Shown one piece after another: positions 21,595-32,495 of a DNA stretch of 64,000 nt. Made by a program: the position numbers and the translations under genes. Every line of letters starts with the position of its first letter. Position 1 is the first letter of the stretch. The stretch is from Deinococcus aquaedulcis. Lineage in GTDB: Bacteria > Deinococcota > Deinococci > Deinococcales > Deinococcaceae. The notes under the pieces were generated by a model, which was not told the DNA's origin, ran no database searches, and saw only the letters and a program-made list of their open reading frames with translations. Where the stretch lies: NCBI RefSeq assembly GCF_019693445.1, contig NZ_JAHRBL010000002.1:310001-374000 (forward strand). The letters run 5' to 3'.

Positions 21595-21600
21595 TAGACT
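21595..21600 (+). promoter_or_regulatory. -10 box TAGACT of the gap operon
   Basis: It predicts a 5' leader of about 55 nt before the gap ATG. The leader contains a C-run/G-run hairpin (21620-21638) and a standard GGAGG site just before the start, in contrast to the many leaderless genes nearby. Confidence 0.5.
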
Positions 21601-21616
21601 GCCACATGCGAGGTGA

Positions 21617-22654
<1,038 letters not shown>

Positions 22655-22660
22655 AGCGAC

Positions 22661-22736
22661 GCCAATGGCAGAAAGCGAATGGCAGATGGCAAGGGGCGAG
22701 TCCTGGGCCATCTGCCATTTGCCATGCACCATTGGC
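22661..22736 (+). repeat. 76-nt nested hairpin between gap and pgk
   Basis: Inner arms 22678-22690 and 22707-22719 are exact 13-nt complements (AATGGCAGATGGC and its reverse complement). Three further base pairs, one of them G-U, extend them. Outer arms 22661-22668 and 22729-22736 (GCCAATGG/CCATTGGC) are exact 8-nt complements. The structure ends 4 nt before the pgk ribosome-binding region and could tune mRNA processing or the gap:pgk expression ratio. Confidence 0.7.
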
Positions 22737-22747
22737 TGGGAGAAGAC

Positions 22748-23920
22748 ATGCAGACTCTGAACCAACTTGATGTTCGCGGTAAACGCGTGCTGGTGCGCGT
22801 GGATTACAACGTGCCGGTCAGCGGCGGCGTGGTGCAGGACGACACCCGCGTGACCGCCAGCCTGCCCACCCTGAAGGCCCTGCTGGACGCGGGTGCGCGC
22901 AACCTGATTCTGATGAGCCACTTTGGCCGTCCGAAGAACGGGCCCGAAGAGAAGTATTCCCTGGCGCCTGTGGCGGCGGTGCTGGAAAGCACGCTGGGGC
23001 GCCCGGTGAAGTTCATTGCGGGCACAGCGGACAGCGGCGAAACCCTGGCGGCGGTGCAGGCCCTGGGCGAGGGCGAGGTGGCGCTGCTGGAGAACGTGCG
23101 GTTCAGTGCAGGCGAGGAAAAAAACGACGCGGCCCTGAGCGGGAAGCTGGCGCAGCTGGGCGACGCCTTTGTGCTGGACGCGTTTGGCAGCGCGCACCGG
23201 GCGCACGCCAGTGTCAGCGGGGTGGCGGGGCAACTGCCGCACGCCGCTGGCCTGCTGCTGCAGACCGAGGTGGACGCCCTGTCGCGCCTGATCGAGTCGC
23301 CGCAGTCGCCGTACGTGGTGATTATCGGCGGGGCCAAGGTCAGCGACAAGATCAAGGTGATTGAAAACCTGCTGCCCAAGGTGGACCGCATGCTGATCGG
23401 CGGCGGAATGATGTTCACGTTCCTGAAGGCGCGCGGCGGCCAGATTGGCCAGAGCCTTGTGGAAGACGACCAGGTGGAATACGCCCGGGGACTGCTGGAC
23501 ACCTACGGCGACAAGCTGATGCTGCCCACCGACGCCGTGGCCGCCGACCGTTTTGCCGCCGACGCTGAGACCAAGGTGGTTCCTGCCGACCAGATTCCCG
23601 AGGGCTGGATGGGCCTGGACATTGGCCCGGACACCCAGCAGGCGTACGCCCGGGCCCTGGAAGGCGCCAAAACCGTGTTCTGGAACGGACCGATGGGCGT
23701 CTTTGAATTCGAGAGGTTCGCGGCGGGCACCAACGCAGTGGCGGCGGCGGTGGGCAGCCTGAAAGATCAGGCGTATACCGTCGTGGGCGGCGGCGATTCG
23801 GTGAGCGCCATCAACAAAAGCGGCAAGGCCGACCAGATTGACCACATCTCCACGGGTGGCGGCGCCAGCCTGGAACTGCTGGAAGGCAAGGCCCTGCCCG
23901 GTGTGGAGGCCATGCGCTAA
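22748..23920 (+). CDS. pgk: Phosphoglycerate kinase
   Basis: Transfers phosphate from 1,3-bisphosphoglycerate to ADP. 390 residues. The N-terminal signature is [10 protein letters not shown], with the basic substrate-binding stretch LMSHFGRPK. The hinge region holds [10 protein letters not shown]. The nucleotide-binding end shows [10 protein letters not shown] and [10 protein letters not shown] start at ATG 22748, after a GGGAGAAG site and beyond the intercistronic hairpin; the upstream in-frame codons encode only the hairpin. It is cotranscribed with gap and tpiA. Confidence 0.98.
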   Translation: MQTLNQLDVRGKRVLVRVDYNVPVSGGVVQDDTRVTASLPTLKALLDAGARNLILMSHFGRPKNGPEEKYSLAPVAAVLESTLGRPVKFIAGTADSGETLAAVQALGEGEVALLENVRFSAGEEKNDAALSGKLAQLGDAFVLDAFGSAHRAHASVSGVAGQLPHAAGLLLQTEVDALSRLIESPQSPYVVIIGGAKVSDKIKVIENLLPKVDRMLIGGGMMFTFLKARGGQIGQSLVEDDQVEYARGLLDTYGDKLMLPTDAVAADRFAADAETKVVPADQIPEGWMGLDIGPDTQQAYARALEGAKTVFWNGPMGVFEFERFAAGTNAVAAAVGSLKDQAYTVVGGGDSVSAINKSGKADQIDHISTGGGASLELLEGKALPGVEAMR

Positions 23921-24002
23921 AAGCGACTGGGGGCGCACAGCAGGCCGTGCATGCCTTCCCCCCCAGCGCGCCCTCTCTTTTCCCTTGCTGAACGGAGCAC
24001 CT

Positions 24003-24737
24003 ATGCAAAACCTGCTGGCCCTGAACTGGAAGATGAACAAGACCCCCACCGAGGCCCGCGCCTGGGCCCAGGAACTGGCGGGAAAGCTCTCCCCTGGCCC
24101 GGCCGAACTGGCGGTCATGGCCCCCGCGATTACCCTCAGCACGCTGGCAGCCAACCTGCCGGCGGGCGTGGCGTTTGGCGGGCAGGATGTCTCGGCGCAT
24201 GAGGCTGGGGCCTACACGGGCGAAATCAGCGCGGCGATGCTGAAAGACGTGGGGGCCACCTACGTGGTGGTGGGCCACAGCGAGCGGCGCGAGTACCACG
24301 GCGAAACCGACGCCGCCGTGGCCGCCAAGGCCAAGCAGGCGCAGCTCAGCGGCCTGATTCCCATTGTCTGCGTGGGCGAGGGGCTGGACGTGCGCGAGCG
24401 CGGCGAGCATGTGGCTTACACCCTGGCGCAACTGGACGGCAGCCTGAGCGGCGTGGGCCCCGACGTGGTGATCGCCTATGAACCGGTCTGGGCGATTGGC
24501 ACCGGCAAAACCGCCACCGCCGACGACGCCGAAGAGCTGGCCGCCGCCATCCGCGAGGCCCTGACCACCCGCTACGGCAGCGACGCCGACGAGATTCGCG
24601 TGCTGTACGGTGGCAGCGTCAAGCCGGACAACATCGCCAGCATCTGCGCCAAGCCGAATGTGAATGGTGCCCTGGTGGGCGGCGCCAGCTTGAAGGTGGC
24701 CGACGTGCTGGGCATGAACGACGCTCTTAAGGGTTAA
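24003..24737 (+). CDS. tpiA: Triosephosphate isomerase
   Basis: Interconverts dihydroxyacetone phosphate and glyceraldehyde 3-phosphate. 244 residues. NWKMNKT near residue 8 carries the active-site Asn and Lys. The catalytic histidine is in VVGHSERR near 94, and the catalytic glutamate in [14 protein letters not shown], which includes the flexible loop. The phosphate-binding YGGSV and ALVGGASL follow. ATG 24003 has GGAG upstream. It is the last gene of the operon and is followed by a strong terminator. Confidence 0.98.
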   Translation: MQNLLALNWKMNKTPTEARAWAQELAGKLSPGPAELAVMAPAITLSTLAANLPAGVAFGGQDVSAHEAGAYTGEISAAMLKDVGATYVVVGHSERREYHGETDAAVAAKAKQAQLSGLIPIVCVGEGLDVRERGEHVAYTLAQLDGSLSGVGPDVVIAYEPVWAIGTGKTATADDAEELAAAIREALTTRYGSDADEIRVLYGGSVKPDNIASICAKPNVNGALVGGASLKVADVLGMNDALKG

Positions 24738-24746
24738 AGGCGAGAT

Positions 24747-24780
24747 TGGGTCTGGTAGCGTCCAGACCCAGATCTTCTTC
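24747..24780 (+). terminator. Rho-independent terminator of gap-pgk-tpiA
   Basis: TGGGTCTGG and CCAGACCCA form a perfect 9-bp stem with a 6-nt loop, followed by a pyrimidine run. It begins 10 nt after the tpiA stop. Confidence 0.8.
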
Positions 24781-24785
24781 ATCGC

Positions 24786-24832
24786 TAGTGATTATATTCA
24801 CGATCTTACCGGCGCGTGAATTTTTTGTTCTC
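24786..24832 (+). repeat. 47-nt palindromic repeat, copy 3
   Basis: Stem TTCACG...CGTGAA is followed by TTTTTTG. About 34 of 47 positions match copy 2. It lies directly behind the tpiA terminator, so a terminator role would be redundant here. That argues for a dispersed element rather than a gene-specific terminator. Confidence 0.6.
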
Positions 24833-25160
24833 TGGCAGAGCTTTAGCCATTTCTCTCCTGATGACGGCCCACTCTAAAGTGGTAAGGGAGCTTGTACCAC
24901 TGAGCGGAAGCCAGGCACGCCTTCAGCGCCCACAAGTCTACAGAGCAGCGGGGGATCTGCCATCAAGAGGCTAACTGACGGCGCAGCTCAATTTGCGATT
25001 ACTGGCATGCCTCTCCTGCCCTGTCTTTCCCTGCTGCCCACCTTCAGAAGCTCTAACAAACCAAGAGCGCGAAATTGATTGGGGTTTTTGACGCCTGATT
25101 CTGCATCCTGGCCCACCCCAAATTATCCTCAGAGCAAGGTAGGGACTGCTGACCTTCCAC
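24833..25160 (+). other. Intergenic region upstream of the cyclodeaminase gene
   Basis: Lower GC than the neighbours and no credible gene. It contains the short palindrome CCACT-ctaa-AGTGG (24870-24883). It may be decayed sequence adjoining repeat copy 3. Confidence 0.4.
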
Positions 25161-25172
25161 TACAGTGTCGGC

Positions 25173-25796
25173 ATGTCTTCCCTGTGGTCACGCTCGGCAG
25201 CAGACCTTCTGGACGCCACGGCCAGTGCCGAGGCCACGCCCGGCGGTGGAGCGACAGCGGCCGTGACCGGAGCCTTCGGCGCCGCGCTGCTGAGCATGGC
25301 GGTGGGCATCTCGCAGAAGAAAGGGGCCTCAGCAAGACTGGACGATGCGCTCAAGCAGGTCACGGCGCTGCGACAGCGCCTTCAGGCCCTCGCCGATGAG
25401 GACGTGCAGGCCTTTGGGCAGTACGTGGAGGCCAGTCACCTCTCTACAGACGACCCCCAGAGACCAGAGGCGCTGCAGGCAGCGGGCGAGGCGGCCATGC
25501 AGGTGCCACTCACTCTGGCCCGGGTCATCGTGGAAGGCCTGGACACGGCGCAGGCGCTGGCCCTCGCCGTTCACCAAGAAGTGGTAAGCGACGTGGGGGC
25601 CGGGGCCAGCCTGCTGCAAGGCGCCTTGCTGGCCGCGCTGCTGACGGTGGAAATCAACCTGCCCCATGTCGCTGCCGATGCCCGGGAGGCTATTCAGGCG
25701 GAGCACGACCGCTTGAAAGATCAGGGGCTGAAGCGGGCGCAGGCCACGCTGGACAGCTGCGCCGAGCGCCTCCGGGAGGCAGCGAGCACAGGGTAA
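25173..25796 (+). CDS. Cyclodeaminase/cyclohydrolase family protein (FTCD_C, FchA-like)
   Basis: 207 residues, matching the formimidoyltetrahydrofolate cyclodeaminase C-terminal domain that exists alone in bacteria as FchA. Typical features are ATPGGGATAAVTGAFGAALLSMAV near residue 20 in part and the all-helical body with PLTLARVIVEGLD and SDVGAGASLLQGALLAA. It would act in one-carbon folate metabolism; methenyl-THF cyclohydrolase activity is possible. ATG 25173 follows TACAGT (25161-25166) by 6 nt. It is monocistronic. Confidence 0.85.
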   Translation: MSSLWSRSAADLLDATASAEATPGGGATAAVTGAFGAALLSMAVGISQKKGASARLDDALKQVTALRQRLQALADEDVQAFGQYVEASHLSTDDPQRPEALQAAGEAAMQVPLTLARVIVEGLDTAQALALAVHQEVVSDVGAGASLLQGALLAALLTVEINLPHVAADAREAIQAEHDRLKDQGLKRAQATLDSCAERLREAASTG

Positions 25797-25965
25797 ATCA
25801 ATGAAAGGACGGCAGAGTCCAGCGAGCCCTATGCAGCAGATCTCTGTAAGGCGTCCGTCACAGCGATTTCTGATGCGAGAGGCGTTTTTTGTGTCCCGCC
25901 CAGGTCAATTGATCGAGCGAAGGGCATGACCCGAGCGGGGTCAACGCTTCGCCAGCCGAGCCGCA

Positions 25966-26025
25966 TTGTCTAGATCGGAAATTATTTTCACACTTTACAG
26001 CCAGCGTGGTTGTGATTTTCTAGAA
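25966..26025 (+). repeat. Possible degenerate fourth copy of the palindromic repeat
   Basis: TTTCACACTTTACAGCCAGCGTGG...TGTGATTTTC resembles the core of copies 1-3 (TCAC, CCAGCG, GTGA, T-run) but with clear changes. It is bounded by CTAGA...TCTAG. It lies just upstream of the chitinase gene. Confidence 0.3.
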
Positions 26026-26079
26026 CGGTCCCATCTTTTCTGTTTTGCCTGTGCCAGCCGTGGCCCAGGAGGAGGTTTT

Positions 26080-27873
26080 ATGACTCTGTTCCGTTCTGGA
26101 CGTGTGGCGGCTCTTGTTTCGCTGGCCCTGGTGCTGGGGGCCTGCGGCTCTCAGACCCCGCAGGTGGCGGGGCGCCAACCTGTCCTGCAGGCGCAGGCCA
26201 CGGGGCTGACAGCAACGTTTGACAGCACGGGGGCGTGGGACACGGGCTTCACTGGCCGCATCACCCTGCGCAACCCTGGCACCACGCCCATCACCGGCTG
26301 GACCCTGAAGTTCAAGTTCAATGGCAATGCCGCTGCGGGCGCTTCCGTCTGGGGTGCGGGGGGCAGCATCGCCAAGGACAGCACGGGGCTGTACACCATC
26401 ACCCCCAACAGCTGGGGCGGCGCCACCATTCCCGCCGGCGGCAGTGTCACCATCGGCTACGACGGCACCGGTCAACTGAGCGGCGTCAACACCTGTACCT
26501 TGAATGGTGCGAGTTGCTCTGGCACCACCACTCCACCCCCCACGGGTGACACCACCGCCCCCACGGTGAGCCTGACCGCGAGCCCAAGCACAGTGACGAG
26601 TGCAGGCACCGTCAGTCTGGGTGCGACAACGAGCGATAACGTGGGCGTGACAAAGGTGGAGTTCTATCAGGACTCAACCTTGCTCAGTACCGATACGACG
26701 GCGCCGTTTACCGCCACGGAGACGGTCAGTAGTGCGAACAACGGCACGCGCAGCTATACGGCCAAAGCGTTTGATGCGGCGGGGAATACCAAGTCGGCTT
26801 CAGCGTCGGTCACCGTCAATATCTCCGGCACCACCCCGCCCCCGCCACCCCCACCCACCAGCGGCGGCCTGCCCAAGCACGCCCTCTTTGGATACTGGCA
26901 TAACTTCGACAACGGCAGCGGCTACATCCGCATGAAGGATGTCAATGCCGCCTGGGACGTGATCAACCTGTCGTTTGCCGAGAACAAACCCGGCGGCGCG
27001 GAGGGTGAAGTGGCCTTTGAGCTGTGCCCCCCGCAAAGTTGCGGCGCCAATGCCGAGACCGAGGCGGACTTTATCGCCGGGATTCGCGCGCAGCAGGCCA
27101 AAGGGAAGAAGGTCCTCATCAGCCTGGGCGGGGCCAACGCGCATATTCAACTGAACACGGCGGCGGCGCGCGACAACTTTGTGCGCACGATGGGCGACAT
27201 CATCGCCCGCTACGGGCTGAACGGCCTGGACATTGATCTGGAAGGCGGGTCGCTGGCCTTGAACCCCGGCGACACGGATCTGAACAACCCCACCACGCCC
27301 GCCATCGTGAACCTGATCAGCGCGGTGCGCAGCCTCAAGGCGCGCTTTGGCTCGAACTTTATCCTCACCATGGCGCCAGAAACGGCCTACGTGCAGGGCG
27401 GGCTGTCCAGCTACGGCGGCATCTGGGGCGCGTACCTGCCGCTCATTCACAACCTGCGCAGCGACCTGACCACGCTGCATGTGCAGCACTACAACACCGG
27501 TTCGCTGGTGGGCACCGATGGCCGCACCTACACGCCCGGCACCGTGGATTTCCATGTGGCCATGACCGATATGCTGCTCACCGGCTTCAACCTGGGCGGC
27601 AACCCGGCCAAGCGCTTCCCGGGCCTGCGGGCCGATCAGGTGGCGATAGGGCTGCCTTCAGGGACGCGCTCAGCGGGCAGCGGGTACACCACCCCGGCCG
27701 ACGTGCAGCGCGCCGTGACCTGCCTGACCAGCGGCACGGGTTGCAACACCTATCGCCCGGGGGCCACCTCCCCGGCCCTGCGCGGTCTGATGACGTGGTC
27801 GATTAACTGGGACCGTGCCGACGGCCTGAATTTCTCGGGGGCGCACCGGCCATTCCTGAATTCGCTGCCCTGA
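26080..27873 (+). CDS. Secreted chitinase-like GH18 lipoprotein with CBM2 and Ig-like domains
   Basis: About 597 residues. The lipoprotein signal ends LVLGAC. Residues ~35-135 form a CBM2-type cellulose/chitin-binding domain (FTGRITLRNPGTTPITGW). Residues ~150-245 are a bacterial Ig-like domain (DNVGVTKVEFYQDST), followed by a proline linker. The GH18 barrel begins at KHALFGYWHNF. Its catalytic motif NGLDIDLEG near residue 384 keeps the DxxDxDxE pattern apart from an initial Asn. WSINWDRADG closes the barrel. ATG 26080 follows GGAGG. It probably degrades chitin or similar polysaccharide outside the cell. Confidence 0.93.
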   Translation: MTLFRSGRVAALVSLALVLGACGSQTPQVAGRQPVLQAQATGLTATFDSTGAWDTGFTGRITLRNPGTTPITGWTLKFKFNGNAAAGASVWGAGGSIAKDSTGLYTITPNSWGGATIPAGGSVTIGYDGTGQLSGVNTCTLNGASCSGTTTPPPTGDTTAPTVSLTASPSTVTSAGTVSLGATTSDNVGVTKVEFYQDSTLLSTDTTAPFTATETVSSANNGTRSYTAKAFDAAGNTKSASASVTVNISGTTPPPPPPPTSGGLPKHALFGYWHNFDNGSGYIRMKDVNAAWDVINLSFAENKPGGAEGEVAFELCPPQSCGANAETEADFIAGIRAQQAKGKKVLISLGGANAHIQLNTAAARDNFVRTMGDIIARYGLNGLDIDLEGGSLALNPGDTDLNNPTTPAIVNLISAVRSLKARFGSNFILTMAPETAYVQGGLSSYGGIWGAYLPLIHNLRSDLTTLHVQHYNTGSLVGTDGRTYTPGTVDFHVAMTDMLLTGFNLGGNPAKRFPGLRADQVAIGLPSGTRSAGSGYTTPADVQRAVTCLTSGTGCNTYRPGATSPALRGLMTWSINWDRADGLNFSGAHRPFLNSLP

Positions 27874-28500
27874 AGAACAGGGAGGAAGGGCAGGCCACGC
27901 CGATTCCCTGGCGTGGCCTGCCCCAGATGTACAGGGCGGTGAACGCGGCCCAGATCAGCAGTGCCCCCACTCCGAAGAACGGCGCCCCAATAACAAGACC
28001 GATCACGCCGAAACCCACCTGACCAGCGCGGGTTGCCAGGGCATCGGCAGCCACCACCTGCAGATCGCCCGAGCGGTGCAGGGAAGTGGGGTTGATCCGC
28101 ACAGGCACCTCGCTCTCCACCAGAAAAAGTGCTCCAGCCGCCTGCGTAAACAGAGCCGCCGTTTCCTATTCGCCTGCGGGTAAGAGGTGATCAGCTGGCA
28201 CGGGAAGCGCCATGTCTTCAATGGCTCTGGGCTGCACGAACGTCTGGCGGCGGCGCGGGCCCACCCTGACCTCTCCCCGTAGCCACCCGGTGATCCGCCT
28301 GGGCCAGGACGCGGTGGGCGCACGGCATAGGTATAGCCCAGGACTGTGGCGGCCCCCAGGGGCCAGCGGTCCTGCAGCTCTCCGGGGTGCAAGCCGTCGT
28401 ACCGGCTGGTCAACGCCAGCACCAGCGTGAGGGCGCCGCCCAGAAGTGGAAAAAAGCGCAGTGAACAGCAGAAGGAAGACCGTTTCTTGCGCTCATCGGA
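27803..28500 (-). pseudogene. Decayed membrane-protein gene (frameshift plus in-frame amber)
   Basis: Three coding-like blocks join only after correction. Block A (about 28500-28310) has a hydrophobic segment, LLGGALTLVLALTSRYDG. Block B (about 28310-28169), in another frame, reads ITGWLRGEVRVGPRRRQTF and ends at TAG 28166-28168. Block C continues in the same frame, FLVESEVPVRINPTSLH then GLVIGAPFFGVGALLIWAA, ending in WGRPRQ and a tail. Thus one frameshift and one stop interrupt a protein with about two membrane spans. The exact start is unclear. The 3' end overlaps the chitinase terminator. No family is recognised; a DUF3592-like protein is one possibility. Confidence 0.5.
27888..27923 (+). 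terminator. Strong hairpin after the chitinase gene
   Basis: A 14-bp perfect stem (GGGCAGGCCACGCC and complement) has an 8-nt loop and begins 15 nt after the stop. There is no real U-run on the plus strand; on the minus strand it is followed by a pyrimidine-rich stretch, so it may act in both directions. Confidence 0.6.
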
Positions 28501-28582
28501 CCGGGCCTGGGCCCACCCCGCACCCGCAGCTCCGCCTTTCCCAAGGGGGCCCCACAACCCACTCTGCCTATACTGAGCGCCG

Positions 28583-29926
28583 ATGAGCATGTTTTCCAAC
28601 ATTCACGAGCTGCCCCAGCATGTGGGCCAGACAGTCACCGTGCACGCGTGGCTGACCGACAAGAGCGGCAAGGGCAAGATTCAGTTTTTGAAGCTGCGCG
28701 ACGGCAGCGGCTTTGTGCAGGCCACGGTCTTTAAGGGTGACGTGACCGAGGACGTGTTCGAGCAGGCCAAGCGCCTGACGCAGGAACAGGCCGTCACCGT
28801 GACTGGCGAGGTGCGCGCCGATGAGCGGGCCCCGGGCGGGGTGGAACTGAGCGTGCGTGGCCTGACGCCGATCAGCGAGAACCACGCCGAGTACCCCATC
28901 ACGCCCAAGGAACACGGCATTGAGTTCCTGATGGACCACCGCCACCTGTGGCTGCGCCACCGCCGCCCCTGGGCGATCATGCGGGTGCGCGACTGCGTGC
29001 AGCGCGCCATCGTGGACTTTTTCCACGGCGAGGGCTTCATCCGCTTTGACGCGCCGTTTTTTACCCCCAACGCCGCTGAAGGCACCACCGAGCTGTTCGA
29101 GATTGACCTGTTCGGTGAAGACAAGGCCTACCTGAGCCAGACCGGGCAGCTGCACGCCGAGGCGGGCGCGTTCGCTTTTGGCAAGGTGTACACCTTCGGC
29201 CCCACCTTCCGCGCGGAGAAGAGCAAGACCCGGCGCCACCTGCTGGAGTTCTGGATGGTGGAGCCGGAAGTGGCCCCCAGCAACCACACCGAGAACATGG
29301 CGCTGCAGGAGCGCTTTGTGAGCTTCCTGGTGCGCCGGGCGTTGGAGGAATGCGCCGAGGAGCTGAAGCTGCTGGGCCGCGACGTGAGCAAGCTGGCCGG
29401 GGCCGCCGAAGGGAACTACCCGCGCGTGACCTACACCCAGGCACTGGACATTATTCGGGCGCACATCGAAAGCGGCGACCTGCCCACCAACGTGCAGGCC
29501 GACGTGCAGCCCGTGGCGTGGGGCGACGACCTGGGCGCGCCGCACGAGACGATTCTGGGGCACCACTTTGACCGCCCGGTGATCATTGAGCGCTACCCGG
29601 CGGCCATCAAGGCGTTCTACATGCAGCCTGATCCCGAGGACCCCCGCGTGGCCCTGTGCGACGACATGATCGCCCCGGAAGGCTACGGCGAAATTATCGG
29701 CGGAAGCGAGCGCATTCACGACTACGAGCTGCTGAAGGGCCGCATTGAGCACGAAGGGCTGCCGCTGGAAGCTTTCGAATGGTACCTGGACCTGCGCCGC
29801 ACCGGTTCCATGCCGCACGCGGGCTTTGGCATGGGCCTGGAGCGCGTGATTGCCTGGATCACCGGCATTGACCACATCCGTGAGGCGATTCCCTTCCCCC
29901 GGATGCTCACGCGCATGCGCCCCTGA
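28583..29926 (+). CDS. asnS: Asparaginyl-tRNA synthetase
   Basis: Class IIb synthetase, 447 residues. The N-terminal OB-fold anticodon-binding domain spans [15 protein letters not shown] to about residue 110. Motif 2 is the stretch [20 protein letters not shown] in part, and motif 3 is [12 protein letters not shown]. The AsnRS-type [10 protein letters not shown] and the size favour AsnRS over AspRS. TATACT (28569-28574) ends 8 nt before ATG 28583; ATG 28589 is two codons on and also possible. It is monocistronic with its own terminator. Confidence 0.96.
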   Translation: MSMFSNIHELPQHVGQTVTVHAWLTDKSGKGKIQFLKLRDGSGFVQATVFKGDVTEDVFEQAKRLTQEQAVTVTGEVRADERAPGGVELSVRGLTPISENHAEYPITPKEHGIEFLMDHRHLWLRHRRPWAIMRVRDCVQRAIVDFFHGEGFIRFDAPFFTPNAAEGTTELFEIDLFGEDKAYLSQTGQLHAEAGAFAFGKVYTFGPTFRAEKSKTRRHLLEFWMVEPEVAPSNHTENMALQERFVSFLVRRALEECAEELKLLGRDVSKLAGAAEGNYPRVTYTQALDIIRAHIESGDLPTNVQADVQPVAWGDDLGAPHETILGHHFDRPVIIERYPAAIKAFYMQPDPEDPRVALCDDMIAPEGYGEIIGGSERIHDYELLKGRIEHEGLPLEAFEWYLDLRRTGSMPHAGFGMGLERVIAWITGIDHIREAIPFPRMLTRMRP

Positions 29927-29938
29927 TTCGAAGCATGG

Positions 29939-29975
29939 AAAGAGCCCCTGGCGAGTTCGGCCAGGGGCTCTTTTC
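29939..29975 (+). terminator. Terminator of asnS (bidirectional)
   Basis: AAAGAGCCCCTGGC and its exact complement form a 14-bp stem with a 7-nt loop and end in TTTT. The A-run on the other side lets it also terminate the convergent DUF2382 operon. Confidence 0.9.
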
Positions 29976-29987
29976 TGGTGTAGGGCC

Positions 29988-30410
29988 TCAGGACTGGGGC
30001 GGATCTATCCGGCCCTGGTCCACCATGCGCTCGTCCACGACCAGCTCCTCGTAGGCGAGTTGGAGGGGCACGGTTTCCTCGCGCACCAGCGTGTCCTTGA
30101 AGAGGCGCACTTCCTGGGCCACGACCGTTTCCTTGCCGGGCACCGCGCGCTCGTCGTAGAGGAGGACCTCGTACGTTTCGCCGGGGGCCAGGGTACGGGT
30201 GCCGATCTGGACGCCAGGAGAACCCTCCTGCGCGGTCACCACCAGCACCTCAGTGACCAGCTCCACACGCACGGTTTCCTCGCGTACACGGCGCTCGCGG
30301 CGAACGACAACGCGGCCCGTCTCTTCACGGACCTTCTGAATCTCGGCGCGCTCTTCACGCAGCTCAATCACGCCCTGCAGGGCGCGGCGGACTTTTCGTT
30401 CCTCTGTCAT
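29988..30410 (-). CDS. DUF2382 (YsnF-type) domain protein
   Basis: About 140 residues, highly charged. It is built of repeated short beta/helical units such as VREETVRVELVTEV and VREETVPLQLAYEEL that define the DUF2382 domain. It has no signal peptide or membrane segment. Members are associated with stress conditions, but no reaction is known. ATG 30410 lacks a Shine-Dalgarno. The gene follows the PRC-barrel/DUF2382 gene on the same strand with a 45-nt gap containing a hairpin. Confidence 0.8.
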   Translation of the reverse strand: MTEERKVRRALQGVIELREERAEIQKVREETGRVVVRRERRVREETVRVELVTEVLVVTAQEGSPGVQIGTRTLAPGETYEVLLYDERAVPGKETVVAQEVRLFKDTLVREETVPLQLAYEELVVDERMVDQGRIDPPQS

Positions 30411-30421
30411 AAGAAGGAAGT

Positions 30422-30448
30422 GGGGAGGGCGCAATGTCAGCCCTCCCC
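30422..30448 (-). promoter_or_regulatory. Intercistronic hairpin between the two DUF2382 genes
   Basis: GGGGAGGGC and GCCCTCCCC form a 9-bp GC-rich stem with a 9-nt loop, without a U-run. It lies between the stop of the upstream gene and the start of the downstream one. It could be an attenuator or an RNA-stability element setting their ratio. Confidence 0.5.
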
Positions 30449-30455
30449 GATGTGC

Positions 30456-31358
30456 TTAGCGGCGGTCGATCTTGCCGTCGAGGGGGTCCACGGCGTCCTT
30501 GACCGCGTCCACCGCCCGCTCGGCCACATTCCGCCCATCCCGCAGGTGCGCCTCCGTGCCCTGCACCGCCACCTGCCCGGTCTGGTTCACGTCCAGCACT
30601 TCACGCCCGATGGTCTCGGTCACGGTCTGCTGTTCGGTCACCGTCCGCTTACCGATTTCCACCTCTTCGGTGACATACGCCTGCTTGCTCACATTGGCGC
30701 GCTCGGCTTCCAGCGTCACTTCCACCGTCTCGGTGGCTGCGCCCAGCGTCACGTTGCCGGACACCGGACGGGCATCACTGACCACATGGCGCTCGATGAC
30801 GATCTCTTCGCGCTCCAGGGGCACAGTGACATTCTCGGTACGGGTTTCGACGTGCTTGCCGATCTGCACCTGGCCCGCCACAAAGCGGTCCTTGTTCACC
30901 TGCAGCCGCTCTTCGAGCAGCTGCAGTCGCTGCGGGGTCTGGAACAGCGTGTCGTCACGCTGGGTGTAGTTGAACGTGCCCGCCGCGTGGTGGGTGGAGG
31001 TGTCCACACCGCGCAGGATGCGCTCGTCGGCCACCTGAGCTTCGTACTCGTAGTCCTGGCCAGCGACGTAGCCCGACATGCCTTTGACTTGGTCCTTGCT
31101 GAGGTTGTCAAAGTACACGCCGTCGTCCTCGATGCGGGCCATGCCCACGGGGACCATGACTTCCTTGGCCGAGAACCAGCCGCCGACGTCGACGATGAGG
31201 TAGCGGATCTGGCCGCCGTCGTCGGTCAGGGCTTCGCGGACGGTGCCGACTTTTTCGCCGCCGTAGCCGTAGGCCGTCTGACCCACCACGTTGTACGTGC
31301 TGCCCAGGTCGTAGTTGCGGTCGCGCACCAGTTCAGAAATCGGGATCAGTCTCGCCAT
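30456..31358 (-). CDS. PRC-barrel plus DUF2382 domain protein
   Basis: About 300 residues. The N-terminal PRC-barrel domain covers ~1-110 ([29 protein letters not shown]). Two or three DUF2382 units follow ([35 protein letters not shown]), then a low-complexity tail. The architecture is widespread in stress-tolerant bacteria; the molecular role is unknown, perhaps surface or macromolecule protection. ATG 31358 is chosen because AAGGAGGG precedes it. It is the first gene of a two-gene operon. Confidence 0.85.
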   Translation of the reverse strand: MARLIPISELVRDRNYDLGSTYNVVGQTAYGYGGEKVGTVREALTDDGGQIRYLIVDVGGWFSAKEVMVPVGMARIEDDGVYFDNLSKDQVKGMSGYVAGQDYEYEAQVADERILRGVDTSTHHAAGTFNYTQRDDTLFQTPQRLQLLEERLQVNKDRFVAGQVQIGKHVETRTENVTVPLEREEIVIERHVVSDARPVSGNVTLGAATETVEVTLEAERANVSKQAYVTEEVEIGKRTVTEQQTVTETIGREVLDVNQTGQVAVQGTEAHLRDGRNVAERAVDAVKDAVDPLDGKIDRR

Positions 31359-31562
31359 AACACCCTCCTTGGTTGGATCACCTGTGTTTGTTGCGGTGAA
31401 CTGGCCGGAGTTTGTCAGGCCAAGTGCGAGACTTTTTACGAAAGACCTAAAGCCCTGCACAAGATCACCTTTGCATGGAGACCGCCTTCAGGGCAGGTCA
31501 AGCTCTGTTAAAGGTGCCGCTCTGCCCGGGGCCGTCCCCGGCCGGCTTGGTACAGTACAGGC

Positions 31563-32471
<909 letters not shown>

Positions 32472-32495
32472 CCGTCTGCGCCTAGACTGGCGCCC

